64,000 bases of DNA from Flaviflexus salsibiostraticola (GTDB taxonomy: Bacteria; Actinomycetota; Actinomycetes; Actinomycetales; Actinomycetaceae). How positions within the stretch are numbered: the stretch's first letter is position 1; each line of letters begins with the position of its first letter. Location of the stretch: contig NZ_CP034438.1 in assembly GCF_003952265.1 (NCBI RefSeq), positions 496,001 to 560,000 on the forward strand, read 5' to 3'. The position numbers were made by a program, and so were the translations under genes. Below are positions 12,860 to 21,636 of the stretch, in pieces. The notes beneath the pieces were generated by a model, which saw only the letters and a list, made by a program, of their open reading frames with translations, was not told where the DNA came from and searched no databases.

Positions 12860-13768
12860 ATGCGCATCATCTTCGCCGGCACCCCGGCCACCGCCGTACC
12901 GTCGCTCGTCCGCCTCGCCGAGGAGCACGAGATCGTCGCCGTCCTCACGAGGGCGCCCGCCCCTGTGGGCAGGAGGCGCGTGCTCACGCCCTCACCGGTT
13001 GAGGCGAAGGCACGTGAGCTCGGCATCGACGTCCTCACGCCCACCACGCTCAAGGACCCAGCGGTCCACGAGCAGCTCGCGGAGCTGAACCCGGAGATCG
13101 TCGCCGTCGTCGCCTACGGCCTCATCATTCCTGAAGCGCTGCTGGCGGTGCCCGCCCACGGCTGGATCAACCTCCATTACTCCCTCCTGCCGCAGTGGCG
13201 GGGCGCGGCCCCCGTTCAATACGCGGTCGCCGCCGGTCAGCGGACGACCGGGATCGCGACCTTCCAGATCGAGACAGGCCTCGACACGGGGCCGGTGTAC
13301 GACATGGCGGAGGTTGAGATCGGTCACCGTGAGACCGCCGGCGAGCTGCTCGACCGGCTCTCGGAGATGGGGGCCGACCTGCTCGCCACGACCCTCGCCG
13401 CCATCGCCGATGGGACGGCACGCGCCGTGCCCCAGGAGGGTGAGCCGACCTACGCTCCGCAGCTGAAAGCCGCCGACGGGCAGCTCGACCTCAGCCGCAC
13501 AGCGGCCGAGCTCGACGCTCAGATCCGCGGTTTCACGCCCGCGCCGGGCGCGTGGACGACGTGGCACGGGGATCGCGTGAAGATCGGACCGGCGGAACCG
13601 GTCGATGTCGATCTGCCCGTCGGGCAGATCTCCGTCGGCGAGGATGTGCTCCTGGGAACGGGCGCCGGCTCACTGAAACTCGACCGGATCGCGCCCCCGG
13701 GAAAGCCGTGGATGAGGGCGGCCGACTGGGGGAGAGGACTGCGTGAGGCGGTAGTCTGGGGCTCATGA
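12860..13768 (+). CDS. fmt: Methionyl-tRNA formyltransferase
   Basis: Formylates initiator Met-tRNA with 10-formyl-tetrahydrofolate. The 302-residue protein has MRIIFAGTPATAVPSL at the start, the folate/catalytic region WINLHYSLLPQWRGAAPVQ (catalytic Asn-His) and TGLDTGPVYD with the catalytic Asp. A C-terminal tRNA-binding OB-like domain follows (QIRGFTPAPGAWT). The start overlaps a predicted transcription start, so it is probably a leaderless mRNA. The rsmB start overlaps its last four bases, and a -10-like TAGTCT inside its end may serve rsmB. Confidence 0.96.
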   Translation: MRIIFAGTPATAVPSLVRLAEEHEIVAVLTRAPAPVGRRRVLTPSPVEAKARELGIDVLTPTTLKDPAVHEQLAELNPEIVAVVAYGLIIPEALLAVPAHGWINLHYSLLPQWRGAAPVQYAVAAGQRTTGIATFQIETGLDTGPVYDMAEVEIGHRETAGELLDRLSEMGADLLATTLAAIADGTARAVPQEGEPTYAPQLKAADGQLDLSRTAAELDAQIRGFTPAPGAWTTWHGDRVKIGPAEPVDVDLPVGQISVGEDVLLGTGAGSLKLDRIAPPGKPWMRAADWGRGLREAVVWGS

Positions 13769-15171
13769 CTGACAGACCGACGAACTGGCGCCCAGGGCGC
13801 ATGGAATCAGATCCAGCACGGCTCGTGGCCCTCGATGTGCTCGAGCAGGTCCGCGACGGTGCGTACGCGAATATCGCTCTTCCCGCGACGCTGCAGAAGG
13901 CCGGTCTGACGGGGCGGGGCCGGGGCTTCGCCACCAATCTGACGTACGGCACGCTGAGGATGATGGGCAGGTGGGACGCGATCATCGAGCGCTGCGTCCA
14001 GGGCCGGCCGTTCGAGGAGATCGATCCCCTCGTCGTCGACATTCTCCGACTCGGCGCGCACCAGATCCATGGCCTCGACGTGCCGATCCATGCGGCCATG
14101 AATGAGACGGTCAACCTTGCCCGCAACGAGGCCGGCTCAGGCGCCTCGGGCTTCGTCAATGCCGTCATGCATCGCATCAGCGAGCGCACCTCGGCCGAAT
14201 GGGATGAGGTCCTCGCCACGGACCTCGCCCCGCAGGGACCCCGGGCGGTCCTCGCCGCACAGACCTCCCACCCCGAATGGATCCTCGAGGTCTATGAGAA
14301 GTCGCTCGAGGCCTCGGGCCGCACGGTCGATGATCTCGGTGATGTGCTCGCCGCCAACAACGAGCCCGCCCGCGTCGCCATCGCACCGCGCACCGTCTCC
14401 CGGGAGACCGTTGTCCGCGACGCCGAGGACGCCCGTGCAACCCCGACCGAGGGATCGCTCCTCGAGGAGGCTGTTGTCCTCGAGCGGGGTAACCCGGGCC
14501 GGATGCAGTCGATCCGGGACCACAGCGCGGGTGTGCAGGATGAGGGCTCCCAGCTCGTCGCCCACCTCGTCATCGAGGCACCTCTCGAGGGCCGGGACAC
14601 GGAGTGGCTCGACATGTGTGCGGGTCCCGGCGGGAAGACCGCGACGATGGCGGCGCTCGCCGACCCTGCCGTCACGATCTTCGCCAACGAGCTGCACGGG
14701 CACCGTCTCGACCTTGTGGCGAACGCCATCGAGCCCTTCGGTGACGCCGTCATCCTCCGCGAGGGCGACGCGCGCTCGATCGGCGAGCCGGGACGCTTCG
14801 ACCGAGTCCTCGTCGACGTTCCCTGTTCGGGCCTCGGGTCGCTCCGCCGCCGGCCGGAGGCCCGCTGGCGCAAGACGTACGAGGATGCGGAGGGGATGAC
14901 GGACCTCCAGGTGGGCCTCCTCGAGGCCGCAATCGAGTCCGCCCGTCCCGGCGGCCTCATCTGCTACTCGACGTGCTCACCCGATGTGCGGGAGACGCGG
15001 GAGATCGTCGACCGGTTCACGGACCGGGTCGAGGTTCTCGATGCGGTCGAGATCGCACGCCGCATCGTCAAGCCTGGGTCTTTGGACACGATCACCGGTC
15101 CGTATCTCCAGCTGTGGCCGGATGAGCATGATACGGACGCGATGTTCGCCGCTCTCCTCATCAAGAAGTGA
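13765..15171 (+). CDS. rsmB: 16S rRNA (cytosine-967-C5)-methyltransferase RsmB/Fmu
   Basis: SAM-dependent rRNA m5C methyltransferase. The 468 residues have an N-terminal NusB-like RNA-binding domain ([39 protein letters not shown]). The Rossmann methyltransferase domain has motif [19 protein letters not shown], motif [21 protein letters not shown] with PCSG, and the catalytic-Cys motif [11 protein letters not shown]. It overlaps fmt by four bases (ATGA). TAGTCT at 13752-13757, 7 bases before the ATG, gives a possible second leaderless start. The order fmt-rsmB-rpe is typical. Confidence 0.96.
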   Translation: MTDRPTNWRPGRMESDPARLVALDVLEQVRDGAYANIALPATLQKAGLTGRGRGFATNLTYGTLRMMGRWDAIIERCVQGRPFEEIDPLVVDILRLGAHQIHGLDVPIHAAMNETVNLARNEAGSGASGFVNAVMHRISERTSAEWDEVLATDLAPQGPRAVLAAQTSHPEWILEVYEKSLEASGRTVDDLGDVLAANNEPARVAIAPRTVSRETVVRDAEDARATPTEGSLLEEAVVLERGNPGRMQSIRDHSAGVQDEGSQLVAHLVIEAPLEGRDTEWLDMCAGPGGKTATMAALADPAVTIFANELHGHRLDLVANAIEPFGDAVILREGDARSIGEPGRFDRVLVDVPCSGLGSLRRRPEARWRKTYEDAEGMTDLQVGLLEAAIESARPGGLICYSTCSPDVRETREIVDRFTDRVEVLDAVEIARRIVKPGSLDTITGPYLQLWPDEHDTDAMFAALLIKK

Positions 15172-15184
15172 GAAACTGGGAACC

Positions 15185-15847
15185 ATGAGCATTCTGATCT
15201 CCCCCTCCATCCTCAACTCCGACATCGGCAACCTTGCCGGCGAGCTCAACAGGATCTCGAACGCGGACTGGGCCCACGTCGACGTCATGGACAACCATTT
15301 CGTTCCGAACCTCACGTGGGGCATTCCCGTCATCGAGGCCGCGAAGAAGTACTCGCCGGTCCCGATCGACGCGCACCTCATGATCGCCAACCCGGACCGC
15401 TGGGTGCCGGGCTTTGTCGAGGCCGGTGCGGACTCGGTCACGTTCCACGCCGAGGCTGTCGCGGCCCCAATCCGTCTGGCACGCGAGGTTCGTGCGATGG
15501 GAGCCAGGGCCGGTATTGCCCTCAACCCCGCCACCCAGATCGACGACTACATCGACATCCTCGATGAGTTCGACATGGTCCTGTGCATGACGGTCGAGCC
15601 GGGCTTCGGCGGGCAGCCGTTCATCGCGAGCGTCATGCCGAAGGTCGCGCGCCTGCGCGAGCTCATCAACAAGAAGGGCCTCGAGACCTGGATCCAGGTC
15701 GACGGCGGCGTCAGCGCCGACACGATCGCCCAGGCGGCCGAGGCCGGCGCGAACAACTTCGTCGCAGGGTCTGCCGTGTACAAGGCTGAGGACGCCGCGA
15801 ACGCGGTCGATACGCTGCGTGAGTTGGCTCGCAGTCACAGTCATTGA
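15185..15847 (+). CDS. rpe: Ribulose-phosphate 3-epimerase
   Basis: Interconverts ribulose 5-phosphate and xylulose 5-phosphate in the pentose phosphate pathway. The 220-residue TIM barrel has [32 protein letters not shown] (metal-binding His/Asp), [13 protein letters not shown] and [31 protein letters not shown] follows, with AGSAVY at the end. The ATG at 15185 was chosen; the frame extends upstream into rsmB. It ends 17 bases before the riboswitch aptamer begins, and ribulose 5-phosphate is also a riboflavin precursor. Confidence 0.96.
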   Translation: MSILISPSILNSDIGNLAGELNRISNADWAHVDVMDNHFVPNLTWGIPVIEAAKKYSPVPIDAHLMIANPDRWVPGFVEAGADSVTFHAEAVAAPIRLAREVRAMGARAGIALNPATQIDDYIDILDEFDMVLCMTVEPGFGGQPFIASVMPKVARLRELINKKGLETWIQVDGGVSADTIAQAAEAGANNFVAGSAVYKAEDAANAVDTLRELARSHSH

Positions 15848-15863
15848 CGAGATGCTACGATAG

Positions 15864-15984
15864 AGGCGTGTTTCGGGGTCGGTGAAAGTCCGAGCCGGCG
15901 GTGATAGTCCGCGACCCGCGCAAGCGGTTGATGGGGTGAAACTCCCCAACCGACGGTGAAAGTCCGGATGGGAGAAACACGCCT
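15864..15984 (+). promoter_or_regulatory. FMN riboswitch (RFN element)
   Basis: The conserved RFN consensus is present in order: CGGGGTCGGTGAAAGTCCGA, CCGGCGGTGATAGTCCGCGA, then GGGGTGAAACTCCCCAACCG and ACGGTGAAAGTCCGGATGGG. The closing P1 helix is an 11-bp perfect pairing of 15864-15874 with 15974-15984. FMN binding should switch off the downstream ribX-ribY genes. No T-tract terminator lies between aptamer and gene, but a hairpin covering the ribX ribosome site does (16019-16044), so control is probably translational. TACGAT at 15856-15861 is a plausible -10. Confidence 0.95.
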
Positions 15985-16018
15985 GGCTGTCGCGCCCAAC
16001 GTGCGCGACGCGTGCCCG

Positions 16019-16044
16019 CTGTCCCCGAAGTGCGCGGAGGACAG
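16019..16044 (+). promoter_or_regulatory. Ribosome-site sequestering hairpin of the FMN riboswitch
   Basis: 16019-16027 pairs with 16035-16044: nine base pairs with one bulged A at 16038 and a 7-nt loop. The 3' arm contains the GGAGGA ribosome site (16036-16041) directly before the TTG at 16045. A second perfect 6-bp hairpin (15989-15994 with 16004-16009) lies between it and the aptamer and could take part in switching. Confidence 0.7.
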
Positions 16045-16794
16045 TTGCGACACTTCGCACCGATCGTATTCGGGCTGCTGGTGCTGGCCCTGTGGTGGTC
16101 CGTCGCCGAAGCGGGCGCGGTCCCGACATACTTCCTTCCCCACCCCATGCGCGTGTGGGACACCCTCTGGGCCGGCCTGACCGACGGCTACCTCATCCTC
16201 GCTGCCCGTGAGACTCTCATCGCAGCCCTCTTCGGCTGCATCGCCGCCACCCTCATCGGGATTCCGCTCGGCTACCTGATCGCCCGCTCCCGCATCGTCG
16301 CGGCCACGCTCGGCCCGTACCTGGCCGCCTCGCAGGCCGTCCCGGCCGTCGCCCTCGCCCCGCTCCTCGTCATCTGGCTCGGCTACGGCCTCCTGCCGAT
16401 CACCGTGCTGTGCACGATCATCGTCATCTTCCCCGTCGTCATCTCCACCGCCCTCGGGATCCGCGAACTCGATCAGGACATCATCGACGCGGCGAGGCTC
16501 GACGGGGCAGGCAGGCTCGACCTTGTTCGGCGGATTGAGATGCCGCTGGCGCTGCCCTCGATTCTCGCCGGCATCAGGACCGGCTTCACCCTCTCCATCA
16601 CCGGCGCCGTCGTCGGCGAGATGGTCATGGGCGGGGATGGGCTCGGTGCGGCCCTCTCGAAGGGGCAGGGTTCCACGGCGAACGTGGCCCAGCTGTTCGC
16701 CGTCATCGCCATCCTCATCGTCCTCGCTGTTGGAATCTATCTCCTCCTCACCTACGTCGAGCGTGTGCTCGACATCAGAAAGGGAATCTCATGA
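16045..16794 (+). CDS. ribX: Riboflavin ABC transporter permease RibX
   Basis: Membrane permease of the BPD/taurine-thiamine-precursor type, about 249 residues with six hydrophobic segments. The EAA loop region reads ELDQDIIDAARLDGAGRLDLVRRIEMPLALP. An FMN riboswitch and a paired lipoprotein identify it as the RibX partner of RibXY, described for actinobacteria and Chloroflexus as a riboflavin importer. I chose the TTG at 16045 because GGAGGA lies just before it and the riboswitch hairpin masks that site. A GTG at 16012 in the same frame would add 11 residues. No ATPase gene is adjacent, so an ATPase encoded elsewhere must serve it. Confidence 0.85.
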   Translation: MRHFAPIVFGLLVLALWWSVAEAGAVPTYFLPHPMRVWDTLWAGLTDGYLILAARETLIAALFGCIAATLIGIPLGYLIARSRIVAATLGPYLAASQAVPAVALAPLLVIWLGYGLLPITVLCTIIVIFPVVISTALGIRELDQDIIDAARLDGAGRLDLVRRIEMPLALPSILAGIRTGFTLSITGAVVGEMVMGGDGLGAALSKGQGSTANVAQLFAVIAILIVLAVGIYLLLTYVERVLDIRKGIS

Positions 16795-17759
16795 AAAAAA
16801 TCCTCGCGGCCCTCACGGCCGTCGCCCTCCTCGGTGCCTGCGGCGCCGACACGGATGAGGCCGAATCGGTGACCGTCGGCATGTCCTACGTGCCGGACGT
16901 CCAGTTCTTCCCGTTCTACGTGGCCGACGACCAGGGCTTCTTCGAGGATGCCGGTGTCGACGTCACCCTCCGCCATCACGGCGCGCAGGAGCCACTCTTC
17001 ACGGCACTCACCACGGGTGAAGAGGATGTCCTCTTCGCCGGTGGGGACGAGGTTATGTACGCGAGGGCCGAGGGGATCGACGCCGTCAACTTCGCCACCC
17101 TCTACCAGGAGTACCCCGTCACCCTCATCGTCCCCGAGGACTCCGACATCATGAGCCCGGCCGACCTCGAGGGCCGCAGCGTCGGGCTCCCGGGGGAGTA
17201 TGGCGCGAATTGGTTCGGTCTGCTCGCCATGCTGGATCAGTACGACCTTGAGGATGTCGACGTCCAGAGCATCGGCTTCACGCAGATGGCGGCTCTGACC
17301 CGCGGGGACGTCGACGCCGTCATCGGCTTCGTCAACAACGACGCTGTGGCGATGGAGTCGCAGGGCTTCGACGTGCGCACTATCGACCTCGCACCGAACC
17401 TGCCCCTCATCGGCCCCGGCCTCACCGCGAGGGGTGACTCGTTCGACGAGCTCTCCGACGCCTACGTCGGGATCCTCGACGGCGTCGAGAAGGCGATCGA
17501 TTTCGCCGCCGAGAACCCCGAGGAGACCCTCGACATCGTGACGAAGTACGTGCCCGGCATGAGCGACCCCGAGGCGCGTGCCGCCGCTGAGCTGACCTTC
17601 ACCGCGACCCTGCCCCTCTACCAGGGCGATGGCACGGTCGGCATCCAGGACACCGAGCGGTGGGCAGCGATGAGCGAGTTCATGCACTCCGCCGGCATCA
17701 TCTCGACCGAGGTTCCCGCGGATGAGGCGATGACGACGCAGATCGTCGACGCACGATGA
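16791..17759 (+). CDS. ribY: Riboflavin-binding lipoprotein RibY (ThiY/NMT1-like)
   Basis: Extracellular substrate-binding lipoprotein of the ThiY/NMT1/SsuA fold, 322 residues. A short signal peptide MKKILAALTAVALLGAC ends with the lipobox Cys at residue 17. The mature domain begins SVTVGMSYVPDVQFFPFYVA and includes the GLPGEYGANWFG loop. The ATG overlaps the ribX stop (ATGA), so the two are coupled and both fall under the FMN riboswitch. This makes riboflavin or a flavin the likely ligand rather than a thiamine precursor. A strong terminator follows. Confidence 0.88.
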   Translation: MKKILAALTAVALLGACGADTDEAESVTVGMSYVPDVQFFPFYVADDQGFFEDAGVDVTLRHHGAQEPLFTALTTGEEDVLFAGGDEVMYARAEGIDAVNFATLYQEYPVTLIVPEDSDIMSPADLEGRSVGLPGEYGANWFGLLAMLDQYDLEDVDVQSIGFTQMAALTRGDVDAVIGFVNNDAVAMESQGFDVRTIDLAPNLPLIGPGLTARGDSFDELSDAYVGILDGVEKAIDFAAENPEETLDIVTKYVPGMSDPEARAAAELTFTATLPLYQGDGTVGIQDTERWAAMSEFMHSAGIISTEVPADEAMTTQIVDAR

Positions 17760-17770
17760 GAGCCTGCTGA

Positions 17771-17803
17771 GAGGGGTCCCGCACATCATGTGCGGGACCC
17801 CTC
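17771..17803 (+). terminator. Terminator after ribY
   Basis: A perfect 15-bp inverted repeat (17771-17785 with 17789-17803) with a 3-nt TCA loop, 11 bases after the ribY stop. The stem is GC-rich and followed by CTTGTCT, a weak T-tract. Confidence 0.85.
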
Positions 17804-18012
17804 CTTGTCTGCCCCCGATCCTGACCTCCTCGACAACCGCAAGGACAGGGACCATGACGGACCCGCGACGGCGTGGTCTGGCGACAGGTGATGCTCGCTG
17901 AGAAGAGGGCGGCACGGCGGGGCATGTAGGGGAGTGGGGCTGGTGATGCGCGATTCGGCTCTCTTCCTGGGCGCGGGGTGAGGACTGCGGCCGATGCGCA
18001 TAGACTGGGCGC
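17804..18012. other. Intergenic region with the hisE promoter
   Basis: About 200 bases between the ribY terminator and hisE with no supported gene. TAGACT at 18001-18006 ends 6 bases before the hisE GTG, which fits a leaderless start. No obvious -35 is visible. Confidence 0.5.
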
Positions 18013-18276
18013 GTGAAGAACTTCGAAGAACTGTTCGCTGAACTCAGCCAGAAGGCCCAGGAGCGCCCCGAGGGGTCGGGCACCGTCAAGGAGCTCGATG
18101 CCGGGATCCATACGATCGGGAAGAAGCTCCTTGAGGAGGCGGGCGAGGTCTGGATCGCGGCCGAGTACGAGTCGGACGAGCAGGTCGCCCTCGAAGCATC
18201 TCAACTCCTCTACCACCTCCAGGTCATGCTCATCGCCAGGGATCTGACCCTGGACGACGTCTACCGCTACCTCTAA
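18013..18276 (+). CDS. hisE: Phosphoribosyl-ATP pyrophosphatase
   Basis: Hydrolyses phosphoribosyl-ATP to phosphoribosyl-AMP, step two of histidine synthesis. This is an 87-residue all-alpha MazG-like protein with the motif [18 protein letters not shown] and [17 protein letters not shown], the metal-binding acidic residues. GTG start at 18013, probably leaderless. It is followed nine bases later by hisG, the usual actinobacterial hisE-hisG pair. Confidence 0.95.
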   Translation: MKNFEELFAELSQKAQERPEGSGTVKELDAGIHTIGKKLLEEAGEVWIAAEYESDEQVALEASQLLYHLQVMLIARDLTLDDVYRYL

Positions 18277-18285
18277 GGACTTTCC

Positions 18286-19128
18286 GTGCTGAGAATCGCT
18301 GTCCCCAATAAGGGCTCACTGTCCGAACCTGCATCGACGCTTCTCGCTGAGGCCGGCTACCGCCAGCGCCGCGACCCGAAGGAGCTCGTCCTGCTCGACG
18401 AGGCGAACGGCGTCGAGTTCTTCTTCATTCGCCCGAGGGACGTCGCCGTCTACGTCGGTGCGGGCACGGTCGACGTCGGCATCACCGGCCGCGACCTCCT
18501 CATCGACTCGGGTGCCGAGGCGATCGAGCATCGCGCCCTCGGATTCGCACGATCGACGTTCCGCTTCGCGGCACCGGGCGGCTCCATGTCGACGATCGAC
18601 GAGCTGGCGGGCAAGAGGATCGCCACGTCCTACGACCAGGTCGTCAGGAAGCACCTCGGGGAGAAGGGCATCGACGCCACTGTCGTCCACCTCGATGGCG
18701 CGGTCGAATCCTCCGTCCAGCTCGGGGTTGCCGACGCGATCGCCGACGTCGTCGAGACCGGCTCGACCCTGCGGGCAGCGGGCCTCACCGTGTTCGGCGA
18801 GCCGCTCATGCTCTCCGAGGCCGTCCTCATCCGCCGCACCGGCGAGGAGCCCGAAGGACTCAACATTCTCGACCGCCGCATCCAGGGCGTCCTCGTCGCC
18901 CGCGGCTACGTCCTCATCGACTACGACATCCACCGGAGCCACCTCGACGAGGCGGTCAAGGTGACCCCCGGACTCCAGTCGCCGACCGTGTCCCCGCTGC
19001 ACGATGGGGAGTGGTACGCGGTCCGCGCGATGGTGAAGAAGGATGACAGGAACAAGGTGATGGACTCGCTGTACGACGCCGGCGCGCGTGCCATCCTCGT
19101 CACCCCGATTCTCGCCTGCAGGCTGTGA
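18286..19128 (+). CDS. hisG: ATP phosphoribosyltransferase, long form
   Basis: First enzyme of histidine synthesis, joining ATP and PRPP. At 280 residues it is the long HisG form, with a type II periplasmic-binding-like catalytic core ([47 protein letters not shown]). The C-terminal ACT-like histidine-feedback domain follows ([21 protein letters not shown]). GTG start at 18286. The stop overlaps the GTG of the next gene. Confidence 0.96.
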   Translation: MLRIAVPNKGSLSEPASTLLAEAGYRQRRDPKELVLLDEANGVEFFFIRPRDVAVYVGAGTVDVGITGRDLLIDSGAEAIEHRALGFARSTFRFAAPGGSMSTIDELAGKRIATSYDQVVRKHLGEKGIDATVVHLDGAVESSVQLGVADAIADVVETGSTLRAAGLTVFGEPLMLSEAVLIRRTGEEPEGLNILDRRIQGVLVARGYVLIDYDIHRSHLDEAVKVTPGLQSPTVSPLHDGEWYAVRAMVKKDDRNKVMDSLYDAGARAILVTPILACRL

Positions 19129-19550
19129 CCGATACCTTTCGACCCCGGATGGCGAGATACGTGTGCTACGGTCTCGCCATCCTCCTCATTGCCGCCACGG
19201 CAGTCCTCTTCTCAGTCTCGCCGAGCTTCGGCATGTATGCCTGGGGGACCATCGACTACATCGGAACCCTTCTCCTCCTCGCGTTCTTCCTCTGGCTGCT
19301 CTGGATCCAGGTCCAGGTCCGCGTCGAAGTCCGTGAGGAGGGGATCTACATCAAGAACCTCATCTACTCCCACACCCTCGACTGGGCCGAGATCGTCGGG
19401 GTCGACTTCGGCGAGGGACCCTGGGTCCGGGTCGATACCTCCGAGGGCCACGTCATCAACGTTATGGCGATCCAGAGCGCCGATGGTGAGTATGCCCGCC
19501 GGGAGGCAGTGCGCCTCGCGACCCTTATCGATCGCATGCAGTCGAGGTAG
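19125..19550 (+). CDS. Membrane protein with bacterial PH-like domain
   Basis: A 141-residue protein with two membrane segments ([20 protein letters not shown] and [14 protein letters not shown]). A PH-like domain follows ([37 protein letters not shown]). It fits the PH-domain membrane proteins commonly found next to hisG in actinobacteria; its function is unknown. GTG start overlaps the hisG stop, so the two are coupled. Confidence 0.8.
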   Translation: MTDTFRPRMARYVCYGLAILLIAATAVLFSVSPSFGMYAWGTIDYIGTLLLLAFFLWLLWIQVQVRVEVREEGIYIKNLIYSHTLDWAEIVGVDFGEGPWVRVDTSEGHVINVMAIQSADGEYARREAVRLATLIDRMQSR

Positions 19551-20253
19551 TCGACGTGTTCGACTGACCGGCGGAACCTCGCACCATTGCGGCCAGCCAG
19601 TCCGTCTCGCCGCCCTCATCGATCACATTCTGTCCAGCTGGTATTCAGGGCTCAGCGGTGGACCCACCGGCACCCACGCACCTCCGCACGGACACACCCC
19701 TGCGTGCTCCGCAGCGAGGCCCGTCCTGCCCAGCACCCAATGATGCGTGCGATGCGCCGGTCACGTCCTTCGCTCCTGCCGAGTTGACCATTCTCGTATC
19801 GTTCTTGCTGCCAGAGCATGGCGAAGGCGTGTCCATGCATTCCCGTGTTGATTCGCACGCAGAGACGTCATCGCATAACTATGACGACACTATTAACGCT
19901 CCGCGCCATGAGGCGTGCGTCATAACCTGCGCATTTCGGACGGAACCCGTCCACCACCTGTTGCGCTCTGGCACGGCATAGGCTCGGGACTATCGGAGCA
20001 GATCACCGAGCATGCTGGGCTCGCCGCGCCAGGCGGGGGCCTGGTGGATGGGCGCCCTCACGCCGATCGAGCGCCCGCCTATTCGGACTGGAAGCGTCCG
20101 CAGAAAGCCCACCTTGGTCCCACGACCTCGGCAAACCTGGGGCCCATGATGACTGATGTGCAGGGGCGAACTCTCGCCGGACGGCACGATCAATTTCCAC
20201 ACAGTCTTCACTGCGGCCGCTGGCGGCGCTCCCTTTTCTGAAAGGCAACACCA
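19551..20253. other. 700-bp region without a convincing gene, upstream of the cai-like operon
   Basis: No open frame here looks like protein on either strand. A relatively AT-rich patch (about 19865-19930) holds CGTCAT at 19866-19871, its reverse complement at 19881-19886 and CGTCAT again at 19918-19923, flanking a -10-like TATTAA. This patch is a candidate promoter/operator for the operon that starts at 20254, which would give a leader of over 300 bases. A GAAAGG ribosome site precedes the first gene. Nothing else recognisable. Confidence 0.5.
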
Positions 20254-21636
20254 ATGATCAATCTTCGTGAGGAGGTGCGGGCGAACGATTTGACCAAGGG
20301 TCATCGGATTTTCCTGCTTATTCTCGTATCAATGGGTAGTTCGATTATTTATGCACCTGCCTACCTCAAGAATGTCATCTATGACCCGCTCATGGAGGCG
20401 CTCAACGCCAGCAATGAGCAGATCGGTTCGCTCATCACCGCCTACGCGATCACGGCGACGATCTGCTACCTCCCGTCCGGCATCATCGCCGACAAGATCC
20501 GCATGCGCACCCTGGCCTGGGTCGGCTTCAGCTCGACCGCGGTCCTCACCTTCATGTACGGCCTGCTTCCGTCGATGGTCATGCTGCACCTCATCTTCGT
20601 CGGCATGGGCGTGACAACGATCCTCATCTGGTGGGGCATCCGCTTCAAGCTCGTCCGCCTCATCTCCGAAGAGGAGGATTACTCGCGCAACATCGGCCTC
20701 TCCTACGGCGTCTACGGCGCCGCCGGCCTCATCATGGGTGTCGTCCAGCTCGCCATCATCTCGTGGATGGCGACGAACATGGACATGGCCGTCCGCTCGC
20801 TCATCTGGATCCTCGCCGGCATCATCCTCGTCCTTGGCGTCCTCTCCTTCCTCTTCATCCCGAAGTTCGAGGGCGAGATCGCGAACACGAAGGAGAACGG
20901 CTTCTCCCTGTCGGAGCTGCGCGACGCGCTCAAGTCTCCTGTCGTCTGGATCGCCGCGGCCACGATGTTCTGCGTGTACTTCTACTACACGGGCGTCTCC
21001 TACACGACCCCCTACCTCACGTCGGTCCTCGGCGCGAGCGTCGGCATCGCCACGTTCGTCTCGGTCATCCGCACCTACGGCGTCACCCTCCTGTCCGGCC
21101 CCGCGTTCGGCTTCATGGCGAAGGCCGTCAACTCCCCGTCGAAGATCATCGCGGCAGGCTCACTCGTCACCGCGATCTCGATCGTCGTCCTCACCTTCCT
21201 CCCGTCGAACCAGGCGGCGACCATCATCGCGGCCCTCATCATCGTCCTGCTCGGCTTCATCGCAAACGGCGTGTTCGGCATCGTCTCCTCGCAGCTCACC
21301 GAGGGCAAGGTTCCGCTCACCATCTTCGGTACAGCGACCGGCCTCCTCTCGGTCGTCGGCTTCCTGCCCGACACGTTCTCCTCGAAGTGGTTCGGCGCAA
21401 TGATCGACGAGAAGGGCAACGACGCGTACCCGCAGATCTTCGGCATCCTCGCCGGCGTCGCGGTGCTCGCCATGGTCTGCGCCATCGCCCTCATCCTTTA
21501 CGTCCGCAGGACGAACGCCCGCACGGCCGACGCGGTCATCGAGGCCGAGATCGCAGCCCAGGGCACGATTCCGCCGGCAGCGGCTGAGGCAGCGCTCGCC
21601 GAAACGGCAGTCGAGGTGGAGCCGACCCGTGGTTAA
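20254..21636 (+). CDS. MFS transporter, first gene of the cai-like operon
   Basis: A 460-residue major facilitator protein with about 12 membrane segments (for example IFLLILVSMGSSIIYAPAYL and IIAALIIVLLGFIANGVFGI). The cytoplasmic loop IADKIRMRTLAW lies between TM2 and TM3, with a hydrophilic alanine-rich tail. It is not a BCCT family member, so it replaces CaiT by position rather than by homology. From the operon it probably imports the substrate (carnitine, crotonobetaine or a related compound) or exchanges it for product; this is inference. Its last eight bases overlap the next start. Confidence 0.85.
   Translation: MINLREEVRANDLTKGHRIFLLILVSMGSSIIYAPAYLKNVIYDPLMEALNASNEQIGSLITAYAITATICYLPSGIIADKIRMRTLAWVGFSSTAVLTFMYGLLPSMVMLHLIFVGMGVTTILIWWGIRFKLVRLISEEEDYSRNIGLSYGVYGAAGLIMGVVQLAIISWMATNMDMAVRSLIWILAGIILVLGVLSFLFIPKFEGEIANTKENGFSLSELRDALKSPVVWIAAATMFCVYFYYTGVSYTTPYLTSVLGASVGIATFVSVIRTYGVTLLSGPAFGFMAKAVNSPSKIIAAGSLVTAISIVVLTFLPSNQAATIIAALIIVLLGFIANGVFGIVSSQLTEGKVPLTIFGTATGLLSVVGFLPDTFSSKWFGAMIDEKGNDAYPQIFGILAGVAVLAMVCAIALILYVRRTNARTADAVIEAEIAAQGTIPPAAAEAALAETAVEVEPTRG

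Noticed and set aside
19915..20241. 108-codon open frame before the cai-like operon
   Set aside because: No ribosome site, no protein-like pattern, and it overlaps a candidate regulatory patch.
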